Assembly: GCA_026706935.1 (NCBI GenBank)
Contig: JAPOXV010000019.1
Coordinates: forward strand, 248,001 to 312,000
DNA length: 64,000 nt
Direction: 5' to 3'
Origin: Gammaproteobacteria bacterium
Lineage (GTDB): Bacteria; Pseudomonadota; Gammaproteobacteria; Pseudomonadales; Azotimanducaceae
Below are positions 55,721 to 64,000 of this stretch, in pieces. Under the pieces are notes generated by a model. It had not been told where the DNA came from. It did not search any database and saw nothing but the letters and a program-made list of their open reading frames with translations. The translations under genes were made by a program, and so were the position numbers. How positions within the stretch are numbered: position 1 is the stretch's first letter; each line of letters begins with the position of its first letter.

Positions 55721-57718
55721 ATGACCACTCGCTGGGGAATCCTCGCGACCGGCCGTATTGCGCACACCTTGGCAAGTGCGATCAACGTTTCAGCTACCGC
55801 AGAGTTGGTTGCTGTCGGGAGCCGAACGCAGGAGAAAGCAGATAAATTCGCCGCAGAATATGACGATATTAAGGCACATGGCACGTACGAAGACCTGCTA
55901 GCTGATCCGAACGTCGATGCTGTGTACGTCTCCACGCCACATCCTCAGCACGTCGAGTGGACAATCAAAGTACTCGATGCTGGTAAAGCCGTACTCTGCG
56001 AGAAACCAATGGGTCTAAATCATGCAGAGGTTATGTCGATGGTGCATGCTGCGCGGGAAAACCACTGTTTTCTACTGGAAGCATTCATGTATCGAATGCA
56101 TCCACAAACCCAACAGATTCGTGATCTGCTAACCGAGGAAGCGATCGGCGAGCTCCGACACATTCACGCTACGTTTGCGTTCAACGCTCCGTTCTCTGAG
56201 ACTAGTCGTTTGTACGCAGCAGAGCTTGGTGGCGGCGGCATCATGGATGTTGGCTGTTATCCCGTCTCGATGGCACGGATGATCGCAGGATCCGAACCCA
56301 CGGACTTGGCCGCAACCGGTATGTTGGCGCGTACGGGTGTCGACCTCTATACCTCTGCGCTTCTTTCCTTTGAAGGTGGTGTCGGCGCTCATATTGCAAC
56401 CGGTGTCGGTCAACAGCTTGAAAACTCAGTCGCGATATTCGGAACCCGAGGTTCGATTCACGTCGCCTGGCCTTGGCAGTGCCCCGCGGATTGGCGTGTG
56501 ACGATGTCTCGCGGAGGGGAAACTGAGGAGTTTACAGGTACATCTGAAAGTGCCTACGTATATCAGATTGACGAAGTGGATCGTTGTCTCCAGTCGGGAT
56601 TAGTTGAGTCACCCGCGATGACGTGGGAAGACTCAATCGGCAACGCGCTGGTGCTGGACAAGTGGCGCGCTGCGCTTGAAATCAAGTACCCACAGGAAAC
56701 GGCCGAGACGCTGGCGCAGCCAGTCTATGGTCGTCCACTCAATACCGCCAACACGACAATGCCACGAGACACGATCGCCGGTGTTGGCAAGAGCCTCTCT
56801 CGGGTCGTGATGGGCTGCGACAATCAACCCAACCTACCCCACGCTGCGGTTATGTTCGATCACTTCATCGAGCAAGGTGGCAATGTTTTTGATACAGCCT
56901 ATATCTACGGCGGCGGACAGATAGAAACACTTCTAGGGCAATGGCTAAAAGCGCGCTCAATACGTAAAGAAGTCGCGATCATCGGAAAGGGAGCACATAC
57001 GCCGCTCAATCGCCCCGAGTACTGCCGTCCTCAATTGACAGAAACCCTTGAACGCCTTCAAACAGACCACTTGGATATCTACTTCCTTCACCGTGACAAT
57101 ACCGATGTCGACGTGGGTGAATGGGTCGGCGCTCTCAATGAACTTTACGCCGAAGGTCTCATTCACGTATTCGGGGGATCGAACTGGGAAATAGCACGAA
57201 TTGAAGCAGCGAATCGATACGCCGCTGAAAACGGTAAACAACGATTCTCCGTTGTTTCAAATCAGTTCAGTCTGGCGAAGATGCTGAGTCCTGTCTGGCC
57301 GGGATGCATTTCTGCCAATACGGATGATTTCCGCGCGTTTCTGTCAGAGCAGGATATTGCGCTGTTTCCATGGTCCTCGCAGGCGCGAGGTTTTTTCACA
57401 CCACGGTACGACAGTATTCGTGCGGGTGAAAGTTCGGCATTTCGAGATAGTTGGAATCAGCCAGGCGATGCTGAGATGAAGCGTTGTTGGTTTTCAGAGG
57501 AGAATTTCGATCGCCGCGACCGCGCCATGGACATCGCCGATCAGAAAGGTGTGGAACTAATAAACGTCGCACTCGCGTATGTTCTAGCACAACCGTTCAG
57601 GACATTCCCGTTGATCGGACCTCGATTTCTGTGGGAGACGTCAAGTAGCCTTCAAGCGCTCGAGGTTGAACTCAGCGACACGGATATCGCTTGGTTAGAT
57701 CTGGCGGAGAAACGCTAG
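55721..57718 (+). CDS. Gfo/Idh/MocA oxidoreductase fused to an aldo-keto reductase
   Basis: This 665-residue protein joins two NAD(P)-dependent enzymes. Residues 1 to about 330 are a Gfo/Idh/MocA domain, with a Rossmann start (WGILATGRIAHT) and the signature EKP (94-96, K95). Residues about 350-665 are an aldo-keto reductase with the catalytic tetrad D391, Y396 (DTAYIYGGG), K423 (IGKG) and H457 (FLHRDN), and a C-terminal GPRF cofactor motif. The two parts are in one frame with no stop between. The two activities might work in sequence on a sugar or cyclitol. The substrate is unknown. Its stop overlaps that of the SRAP gene in CTAG. Confidence 0.9.
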   Translation: MTTRWGILATGRIAHTLASAINVSATAELVAVGSRTQEKADKFAAEYDDIKAHGTYEDLLADPNVDAVYVSTPHPQHVEWTIKVLDAGKAVLCEKPMGLNHAEVMSMVHAARENHCFLLEAFMYRMHPQTQQIRDLLTEEAIGELRHIHATFAFNAPFSETSRLYAAELGGGGIMDVGCYPVSMARMIAGSEPTDLAATGMLARTGVDLYTSALLSFEGGVGAHIATGVGQQLENSVAIFGTRGSIHVAWPWQCPADWRVTMSRGGETEEFTGTSESAYVYQIDEVDRCLQSGLVESPAMTWEDSIGNALVLDKWRAALEIKYPQETAETLAQPVYGRPLNTANTTMPRDTIAGVGKSLSRVVMGCDNQPNLPHAAVMFDHFIEQGGNVFDTAYIYGGGQIETLLGQWLKARSIRKEVAIIGKGAHTPLNRPEYCRPQLTETLERLQTDHLDIYFLHRDNTDVDVGEWVGALNELYAEGLIHVFGGSNWEIARIEAANRYAAENGKQRFSVVSNQFSLAKMLSPVWPGCISANTDDFRAFLSEQDIALFPWSSQARGFFTPRYDSIRAGESSAFRDSWNQPGDAEMKRCWFSEENFDRRDRAMDIADQKGVELINVALAYVLAQPFRTFPLIGPRFLWETSSSLQALEVELSDTDIAWLDLAEKR

Positions 57719-58413
57719 TTCTGGGTTGCCGGAAGCGCGACTGTGTCGCCGATGATTTCAACGCACTCTTCGCCACCGTTACGCACGTTATTGACGTAAG
57801 GCGAGACCGGCGAGGCGAGCATATCGTAGGGCAGATTAGAACGACACAGCTCCTGTAACGACGATACGGACGTCTCTCGATTGAGCCAAGTTCTAGCATC
57901 GTCCTTACTCAACATGACGGGTTGTCGATGGTGCAGGAACTTCAGATCCTGAACGACATCAGTCGTGAGTATCGTGAAACTGTCAAGCGGGTCATTCGTG
58001 TTTGGGTTGTACCATCGATCCCACAATCCGGCAAGCAACAAGCCGTTTTCCGATGGCGCGTGGACGAAATATGGTTGCTTTTGACCGTTCCGATTCACCC
58101 ATTCGTAGAAACCGGTAATTGGTACGACACATCGTTGTGAACGGAATGGTCCTCGAAACGCGGGTGATTTAGCCGCGTTCTCGCTACGAGCATTGAACAT
58201 GCTGTATTTGTAAGACTCCTCCTTGACCCAGTTGGGAATTAGCCACCACTGAGCCCGTGCGGAACTCCTCTCGTTGGATTCCTCCTGGCGGATGATCCAC
58301 GCTTGCTGACGTGGAGCGACGTTGAAATTCGTGGTTCCTTGATACGGTTGTCCAACGAAATCCATAAACAGCTCAGTCATTGGGTCAGACGTTACATTGA
58401 ATCGACCGCACAT
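57715..58413 (-). CDS. SRAP domain protein (YedK/HMCES type)
   Basis: This 232-residue protein belongs to the SRAP family, which forms a covalent thiazolidine link with abasic sites in single-stranded DNA to protect them. The catalytic Cys2 is in MCGRFN. The motifs NARSENAAKSPAFRGPF, RCVVPITGFYEW (active-site Glu) and LHHRQPVML (His) are all present. The length matches E. coli YedK (222). It converges on the fusion oxidoreductase gene. Confidence 0.95.
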   Translation of the reverse strand: MCGRFNVTSDPMTELFMDFVGQPYQGTTNFNVAPRQQAWIIRQEESNERSSARAQWWLIPNWVKEESYKYSMFNARSENAAKSPAFRGPFRSQRCVVPITGFYEWVNRNGQKQPYFVHAPSENGLLLAGLWDRWYNPNTNDPLDSFTILTTDVVQDLKFLHHRQPVMLSKDDARTWLNRETSVSSLQELCRSNLPYDMLASPVSPYVNNVRNGGEECVEIIGDTVALPATQN

Positions 58414-58505
58414 TTGAATTCATACGTCCAGAATACGGATACAGATTATCGGACTATCCGGAAAGTAACATACTCCGTCTTCTTGAAGTCACCATATTAC
58501 GCGTC

Positions 58506-59690
58506 ATGTCCACTGCAGAAGAGTTCCGTCTCGAAACTAGAGCATGGTTGGAAGAAAACTGTCCACCAGGCGCACGAGGACCGGGTCCAATCACCTCTGG
58601 CAGCTCGAAGATTCCGCTTACCCATGAAGATACGCGGCTCTGGTTGGATCGCATGATCGAGAAAGGCTGGACCGCGCCGACATGGCCAACCGAATACGGT
58701 GGCGGCGGATTAAATACCGATGAATACATGACCCTCATTCAAGAGATGCGGCGTATCGGTGCGCGGACCCCTCTCGCTGGCATGGGTACTTCATTAATTG
58801 GACCTACTCTGTTGGAATACGGTACTGATGAGCAGAAGCAACGTCACATTCCACGGATCGTTCGTGCTGAAGTTGCCTGGTGTCAAGGCTATAGCGAACC
58901 CGGTGCTGGTTCCGATCTAGCTTCATTAAGTACGCGCGCCGAAGACAAAGGTGACCATTTCCTAGTCAATGGTTCAAAAATCTGGACGTCAGGGGCGCAA
59001 TGGGCTGATTGGATTTTCGCTCTCGTTCGAACAGATCCAGATGTTCCGAAACATGAAGGAATTAGCTTTGTCTTGATGGATATGGCGCAGGAAGGCATCA
59101 CTGTCAAACCCATCAGACTGATATCCGGTGAATCGCCGTTCTGCCAGACGTTTTTCGACAATGCGATCGCGCAGAAAGATGACCTAGTGGGAGAGCTAAA
59201 CAAAGGTTGGACCGTAGGCAAACGTCTTCTACAGCATGAACGCGGTAGCATGGCGTCTCTTGTAGGCGGTGGTGCCTCAAGAGTCCAAGGTCCGTCCTTA
59301 GTTCAAGAAGCAAAGAACTTCGCAGGTGAGGAAGACGGTCGTATTGCCGACGAATCGTTACGCAACCGAATCATTCAACACAACATCAACGCTGCCTCGT
59401 ACCAGCTGACCCAACGCCGCACTGTTGAAGAGTCGTCCGACGGCAGTACGCCAGGACCGGCGACGTCGATTTTCAAGATGTACGGTACGGAGCTCCAACA
59501 AGACAATTCATCCTTGTTCGTCGAAATGCGAGGATTTAGCGGTTTAGGATGGAGTGGCGAAGGCTTTACACAACGCCAGATCGGCGACACACGTGCGTTC
59601 TTGGCGAACCGCGCAGCGTCAATCTATAGCGGCAGTAATGAGATCCAGCGCAACATCATCGCGAAACGAGTATTAGGGTTACCTGACTAG
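58506..59690 (+). CDS. acyl-CoA dehydrogenase
   Basis: This 394-residue flavoprotein oxidises acyl-CoA to enoyl-CoA. It has the N-terminal helical domain (AWLEENCPPGARGPG), the FAD-binding motif WCQGYSEPGAGSDLASL, GSKIWTSGAQWADWI, and the C-terminal signature ASIYSGSNEIQRNIIAKRVLGLP. The substrate class is not determined. It is divergent from the SRAP gene with 92 nt between. Confidence 0.94.
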   Translation: MSTAEEFRLETRAWLEENCPPGARGPGPITSGSSKIPLTHEDTRLWLDRMIEKGWTAPTWPTEYGGGGLNTDEYMTLIQEMRRIGARTPLAGMGTSLIGPTLLEYGTDEQKQRHIPRIVRAEVAWCQGYSEPGAGSDLASLSTRAEDKGDHFLVNGSKIWTSGAQWADWIFALVRTDPDVPKHEGISFVLMDMAQEGITVKPIRLISGESPFCQTFFDNAIAQKDDLVGELNKGWTVGKRLLQHERGSMASLVGGGASRVQGPSLVQEAKNFAGEEDGRIADESLRNRIIQHNINAASYQLTQRRTVEESSDGSTPGPATSIFKMYGTELQQDNSSLFVEMRGFSGLGWSGEGFTQRQIGDTRAFLANRAASIYSGSNEIQRNIIAKRVLGLPD

Positions 59691-59780
59691 ACCCTCGACA
59701 GTCTCAAGAGGTCGAACGAGATACTCAGCTGTCAGCTTTGCTGTGTTGAACCAATCTAAGCGCGGAATCAGCTACGTGCG

Positions 59781-61139
59781 GTGATCCACGGGTCTACTGA
59801 ATGGCTTGACCGTCTGAGTGAGACGCTCAAGGCTTATCCATGTTCTGCGACGAAACGTCGACGCAGCCGTCTTATCAAAAATGGTGACTCTTTCGAGCTC
59901 GCATTCAAATTCAACGCTTCGCTACTCGACAGGATTGATGCTCTAACCGTCGACTTCATTGCTAAACGAATTGGCGCTAAAACATGCAATCCTTCGGACG
60001 GGCGCCCCGCAAGTGTTTGCTATAGATGCGACGAAGAAAAAGCGAAGAATTTCGGCCGATATCTCGCCTACGCGGCTACACTGTCAATGGCTACGCCGCC
60101 ACTGTCAACGCCGCACACGAAAACACCTCTCTCCGTACTCTTAACTCATGCTTTAATCCAGTTTACGCGAGAATACGAGCGTAACGTTTCTCGACATGGG
60201 ATGCCCGGACTTGAAGTGTTGTCGAATGTTCTCAGAGCGGTGCCAAAAGAAGGCATTACGCAAAAGGAATTCGAACGACGCGCCGTTCTAGCAACAAGAA
60301 CGGCACGGGTAGTTGTACGTCATTGCGTCGATCTTGGATGGCTGAACCTTAAAAAACTCTCCGGCAATGGGAGTACTGTCATCAATTTGACGGAAGAGGG
60401 AGAAAAGAATCGACGAACCGGGATGCGTCGCATAAAACGCGTCGAATTGCTTTGGGCTAAACGCCACGAATCTCATTTTGAAAAGCTGAAGTCCAGCCTC
60501 GAAGCGCTAGCAATCAACTTCGAGCTTGAATTTCCACACTACATTACAGGTTACGGTCCAGCTGATGAATCACTTACCGGTGGTGAATACCTCCCAGCCG
60601 AAGAAGGACCTCCCAGAATTCCAAGTCGTGGCGCTGAGTGGCCAGTGGTCGAGCGCCAAGTGAAGTCGCGAAATCGATCACTCTCGTTTCCTTCGTTACT
60701 CAGCCAGACGTTAATGCAATTCGTCATTGACTACGAAGCCGAAAGACGTGGCAGACTTGGACTAACCGCATTGTTCTTCCAGCACCTTCCCGACGCGGGT
60801 ATGAGTTTGAAGGACGCGAGGCAGTTTCAACCAATATCAGGAAACGGAAAGTCCTTGCATGAACGTCACCTGTCTATCGCAATTGAGCCCGGAAAGCCGA
60901 GTGACGGCAAACGAATCGTTTACCCAACTCAGAAAACGCGGCTCTCACGCGATGCTTACGCATTTCAACTCACAGAGATCGAATCTCAATGGCAAAAGCG
61001 GTATGGCAAAGCAGTCTTGTCGAATCTTCGTGGGTCACTCGAAGCGATTGATCAAGCTTTTTTAAATGAACTACCCGACTATCCAAATACCACAATATGG
61101 ATGTTACCTTGGTATCGGCCATTTCTGCTACAGCGATAG
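59781..61139 (+). CDS. hypothetical protein with duplicated winged-helix-like domain
   Basis: I do not recognise this 452-residue protein. It has an N-terminal part (1-110) and then two related segments, about 115-265 and 305-452. Each starts with a helix of the type LxxTLxQFxxxYExxxxxR and ends in an LEAL/LEAI helix followed by a short ELPxY- or EFPHY-like tail, which indicates an internal duplication. The first copy looks like a MarR-type winged helix (VVRHCVDLGWLNLKK, INLTEEGEKNRR). DNA binding is therefore plausible but unproven. The start is a GTG at 59781. Confidence 0.72.
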   Translation: MIHGSTEWLDRLSETLKAYPCSATKRRRSRLIKNGDSFELAFKFNASLLDRIDALTVDFIAKRIGAKTCNPSDGRPASVCYRCDEEKAKNFGRYLAYAATLSMATPPLSTPHTKTPLSVLLTHALIQFTREYERNVSRHGMPGLEVLSNVLRAVPKEGITQKEFERRAVLATRTARVVVRHCVDLGWLNLKKLSGNGSTVINLTEEGEKNRRTGMRRIKRVELLWAKRHESHFEKLKSSLEALAINFELEFPHYITGYGPADESLTGGEYLPAEEGPPRIPSRGAEWPVVERQVKSRNRSLSFPSLLSQTLMQFVIDYEAERRGRLGLTALFFQHLPDAGMSLKDARQFQPISGNGKSLHERHLSIAIEPGKPSDGKRIVYPTQKTRLSRDAYAFQLTEIESQWQKRYGKAVLSNLRGSLEAIDQAFLNELPDYPNTTIWMLPWYRPFLLQR

Positions 61140-61172
61140 TAAAAGCGTAAAGAAAAAGTCCCAAGCCAAAAG

Positions 61173-61421
61173 ATGGACCTCGTTGAACTCACCAATCAAA
61201 TAGACACGATTCACGTACTAGTTGCGTTAGTTACCGGAGTGATCGTCTGGGCAAGCGTTAATGCGATTGGGTTACGCCTGCTCGCCCGAAATCTGAGTAT
61301 CAAGACCGACGAAGGGAAACCTCGTTGGTCGTATGCGACTGCGCAAGCTGGCCTGCGTCTGCTAGCGACGCTGTCCGGTATCACCACCGGTATATTCACA
61401 GTATGGCTGATCGCACTTTAA
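61173..61421 (+). CDS. small hypothetical membrane protein
   Basis: This 82-residue protein has two membrane spans (about 14-35 and 60-80) joined by a charged loop (RNLSIKTDEGKPRWSY). It follows the duplicated winged-helix-like protein by 33 nt on the same strand, so it may share its transcript. No family is recognised. Confidence 0.5.
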   Translation: MDLVELTNQIDTIHVLVALVTGVIVWASVNAIGLRLLARNLSIKTDEGKPRWSYATAQAGLRLLATLSGITTGIFTVWLIAL

Positions 61422-61497
61422 AACGGACCACCCAAAGATCACTCGATACGGACTAGAAGAATCGATATACCACCCGAGTATTTCGGAGCGCGACTCT

Positions 61498-64000
61498 TCA
61501 CCTTATCATCGCATCCACGTAGACATCTTGGACGCCCCGCTGAATCTTCATATGTCGACCAAGCACCTGTAAATACGGGCTATCGAGCGCTCGAATGCCA
61601 TTTATCGTGCTTATCGTCATACGGGTTCGATTCGTGACGGCCAGGTGCATCGACTGACATACCTCGTCGAGTCGCGTGTCGTCGTCAGGAAACAGAAATT
61701 CAAGTTGCTTGCCATAGCTTCGGCTGGTGATAACCAACTCTCCTTTGTTGAAGGCAAGCATGCTGCCTACATTACGAGTAGGTAGCTCCTCCCATTTGAG
61801 CCCGAGTCCGCACGGCGAAACGGGATCGTAGGAGTTGATCCAAAAAGCAGTTGAGCTATCTGCGTGATTCATAAACGTATCCAGAGCCGTAGGCTGTATA
61901 AATTGAGGTCCGCTTAGTTCTTCAAAAAATAACCCCGACACTAGCTCGCCTGACAACTCCATCATCCGTACGCCTCGGAATACTTGTGACCACCGGTACA
62001 GTCCCCCTTCCCGATTACACAGCTCTCGACACAAGAAACCGTATCTGCCAATCAATGTCCGAACTCGTTCTTTTGCATCTTCAAGTTGCTCAAGCTCATC
62101 GTCGTTCCTGGTTGGAACCGTGAGCCGACGCCACATCCCCATAGGACGTTCTGAACGCATTCGACTTCTCAATCTGCCACGCGTACGTTGAATCTGAGCA
62201 ACCATCGCTCCCTGTACGCTATAGCTGGTCTCGTCCGCGTGAGCGAGCGCCGTGATCGCGTCACTTGTGATAGCACCATTCCAAACCGCGGACCAGAATT
62301 TCTCGTTGAAGTCCTCTATATTCAGTTTCGACGCTTGATGCAACTGTAAGTAGGTGTAACTACCTAACGAATCGCGAAACGACCCCTGAATAACGGAATC
62401 GTCTACCTTCGGACTCGCGCTATCGTCAAAATCTGCTTCAATCCCTAAGGCAATCCGTTGTTTACCACGACCTCGCCAGTTCACCTCGAAGCGCTCACAT
62501 ATCGCGGACAACTGGCTTAGGTCACTCGCTCCGACACGTGGACGCCAAAGAACATCAAGCCACACGCGTACAGGCGCAACAAACCCTCGCATGCGTTCTA
62601 AGACGTCAAGCACCGTATTCTCCGTGCGTTCACGTCCAAATTGATGCCACGTGGCGAGGAAATTCGGTAACAGGCGTACGGACTGTGCCTCAACGGTGGG
62701 TCGGCTATGAAGGCGTTGAAATCTCAGTAAGATCGATAGGTTTCGCTCGTCACAGATGCATAGTTCTGTGCTATCTTCAATGCTGACGTCCGGGACCAAT
62801 AACCCAGTCGAGATCAAATCCTCGAGCGCGATCGAGATGTTTTCTGCGGGTAGAGGTAGAAGATCTAGCCACTCCGCTCGTGAATGCGGTCCATAGAACT
62901 GCATTGCGTTAGTGATTGCAGTGATCTCATCTGACTCGGTTAACCTGATGCTGCTCGTATGCGCGTACCAGACTGATTCATCTTTGGTCACTTTTTCGAT
63001 AGCTTCTGGAACGACGATGTCATCGAACCACTCAGATTCTCGAATCCAAACACGCTCTTTCACCCACTCCATTAGCTCGCTCTCACTCGTGGGGGCGTAA
63101 CCGGGGTCCCGACGTTGCAGCTTTGCTTCGAAGCGCTCAATAACCGATCGCGAAATGGCAGGTCGTAACGCCGCATCGCGCAAAGCATGCGCGATCAGTT
63201 CGTCGCTTAGTGAAGAGGTACGTCCACCACCCACCGGTTGATCATCAGCGTAGACATACCGATTCAGTTGATCATGAGCGAGCGTTGCAGCAAAAGGACT
63301 TGGTACCTCAGTCTTGCATTCGCTAATCTCGATCGTACCAGACTCGAGCTCGTTTAAGACTTGCCGAGTTGCATCGATATCGAATTCGTCTCGAAAGCAT
63401 GACCGCCAAGTCTCAAGCAGTATCGGAAAGTCGTCATAACCAGATATCGAATTCAGTAGGTCTTTAGCCTGCATTCGGGTCAACCAAAGCGGCATGCGAC
63501 GATCGAAACGTTGTTTCGATAGCAGCAGCGCTCGACCCGCACATTCGCGAAAACGAGCGCCAAAGAAACCCGATTTCTCCAATGAGCGTCTAATCTTTGG
63601 TAACAGGTCGTCAGGCGACAGCATGTTGATGATCTCAGCGACGCTGACTTCTTGCTTCATTTGGATTGCGATAACCTGGTTATCAACGACGATATCAGGT
63701 ACGGTGGCAAACTGCTCCTCCCATGCAGCTTCAAGGCACAACGCTATTGGTCGATTTACCTTCCCGCCCCAACCAGTATGGAGGATCAATTGATGGGCGT
63801 GACCACTCGACGTATATCCGCCCGGTCCTACTTCAACGACCTCCGCGACCAAGTGCCTCGAATGCGGTAAATCGCAACCTGTAGCTTCGCGTTGTTCAGA
63901 TAGGTAACGAACGAGCTCAGCTGCCGCGTTTTCGTCAAAGCCTCGGTTACGCAAGTCGGAAATGATCAAGTTTCCTTGATTTCGTTCGAGCGCACGATTC
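61498..64000 (-). CDS. Lhr-type DEAD/DEAH helicase, C-terminal part (truncated by window)
   Basis: The frame is open to the window edge, so the gene starts beyond 64000. What is seen is the C-terminal region of an Lhr-type helicase. It includes a segment like the DEAD/H-associated domain (HQLILHTGWGGKVNRPIALC, GYDDFPILLETWRSCFRDEFD). Winged-helix and beta-barrel parts follow, with MGMWRRLTVPTRND, GLGLKWEELPTRNVGSMLAF and GRHMKIQRGVQDV. The helicase core itself is not visible. A TTG at 63969 is an in-frame start codon but not the real start, because coding-like text (GNLIISDLRNRGFDE) runs across it. Lhr helicases act in DNA repair. Confidence 0.82.
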   Translation of the reverse strand, partial: NRALERNQGNLIISDLRNRGFDENAAAELVRYLSEQREATGCDLPHSRHLVAEVVEVGPGGYTSSGHAHQLILHTGWGGKVNRPIALCLEAAWEEQFATVPDIVVDNQVIAIQMKQEVSVAEIINMLSPDDLLPKIRRSLEKSGFFGARFRECAGRALLLSKQRFDRRMPLWLTRMQAKDLLNSISGYDDFPILLETWRSCFRDEFDIDATRQVLNELESGTIEISECKTEVPSPFAATLAHDQLNRYVYADDQPVGGGRTSSLSDELIAHALRDAALRPAISRSVIERFEAKLQRRDPGYAPTSESELMEWVKERVWIRESEWFDDIVVPEAIEKVTKDESVWYAHTSSIRLTESDEITAITNAMQFYGPHSRAEWLDLLPLPAENISIALEDLISTGLLVPDVSIEDSTELCICDERNLSILLRFQRLHSRPTVEAQSVRLLPNFLATWHQFGRERTENTVLDVLERMRGFVAPVRVWLDVLWRPRVGASDLSQLSAICERFEVNWRGRGKQRIALGIEADFDDSASPKVDDSVIQGSFRDSLGSYTYLQLHQASKLNIEDFNEKFWSAVWNGAITSDAITALAHADETSYSVQGAMVAQIQRTRGRLRSRMRSERPMGMWRRLTVPTRNDDELEQLEDAKERVRTLIGRYGFLCRELCNREGGLYRWSQVFRGVRMMELSGELVSGLFFEELSGPQFIQPTALDTFMNHADSSTAFWINSYDPVSPCGLGLKWEELPTRNVGSMLAFNKGELVITSRSYGKQLEFLFPDDDTRLDEVCQSMHLAVTNRTRMTISTINGIRALDSPYLQVLGRHMKIQRGVQDVYVDAMIR

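Overview
The window looks like a chromosomal segment of a gammaproteobacterium, probably free-living and marine. The evidence is a ZipA-LigA gene pair, a complete system I cytochrome c maturation set (ccmABCDEFGHI), LpxA and a TonB receptor (outer membrane with lipid A), and a tesA/ybbA/ybbP arrangement like that of E. coli. The tRNA-thiolation gene ttcA, TrhO, YaaA and several iron-type oxygenases fit the same picture. The exact genus cannot be read from the sequence. I see no rRNA, tRNA, insertion sequence, CRISPR array or prophage. Most of the window is dense core genome.

Layout. 1-3.8 kb: a crotonase-DUF169 pair, a ferritin-like hypothetical protein and a secreted EEP-fold nuclease. 3.8-12.3 kb: ligA and zipA, an AT-rich gap, a methyltransferase gene on the other strand, then smc. 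12.3-21.5 kb: ccm genes on the minus strand. ccmABCD is separated from ccmEFGHI by about 2.1 kb holding a PhyH dioxygenase gene on the plus strand and three possible miniature genes. smc follows ccmI with a 3-nt gap. 21.5-28.5 kb: a YheU-like protein, ttcA, a YbbP/YbbA export module with tesA divergent from it, trhO, bolA and a PP2C phosphatase. 29-39.7 kb: yaaA, hypothetical proteins, terC, DUF1244, lepB, prc, a thrS without its TGS domain, and acnA. 40.4-41.2 kb: a type II toxin-antitoxin locus with an intact Xre/MbcA-like antitoxin and a broken RES toxin. 41.4-46.7 kb: a membrane protein, a second PhyH enzyme, gamma-glutamyltransferase and an outer-membrane barrel protein. 46.9-53.7 kb: a TonB receptor, then an ABC ATPase, two FtsX-type permeases and a LolA-like periplasmic carrier. 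53.9-61.4 kb: a third PhyH enzyme overlapping a solitary lpxA, a Gfo/Idh-aldo-keto reductase fusion, an SRAP protein, an acyl-CoA dehydrogenase, a protein with an internal duplication and a small membrane protein. 61.5-64 kb: the C-terminal part of an Lhr-type helicase that runs off the window.

How the genes work together. The ccm block builds c-type cytochromes: CcmABCD and CcmE load heme, and CcmFGHI reduce the apoprotein and attach heme. The 46.9-53.7 kb block resembles an envelope transport module with an outer-membrane receptor, a periplasmic carrier and an inner-membrane ABC exporter. The PhyH-lpxA overlap suggests a link between hydroxylation and lipid A or acyl-chain chemistry, but this is inference.

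The most unusual items are the decayed RES toxin beside an intact antitoxin, the split ccm cluster with miniature genes inside it, the PhyH-lpxA coupling, the Gfo/Idh-AKR fusion, the TGS-less ThrS, and a strong excess of the octamer GCGATCGC.
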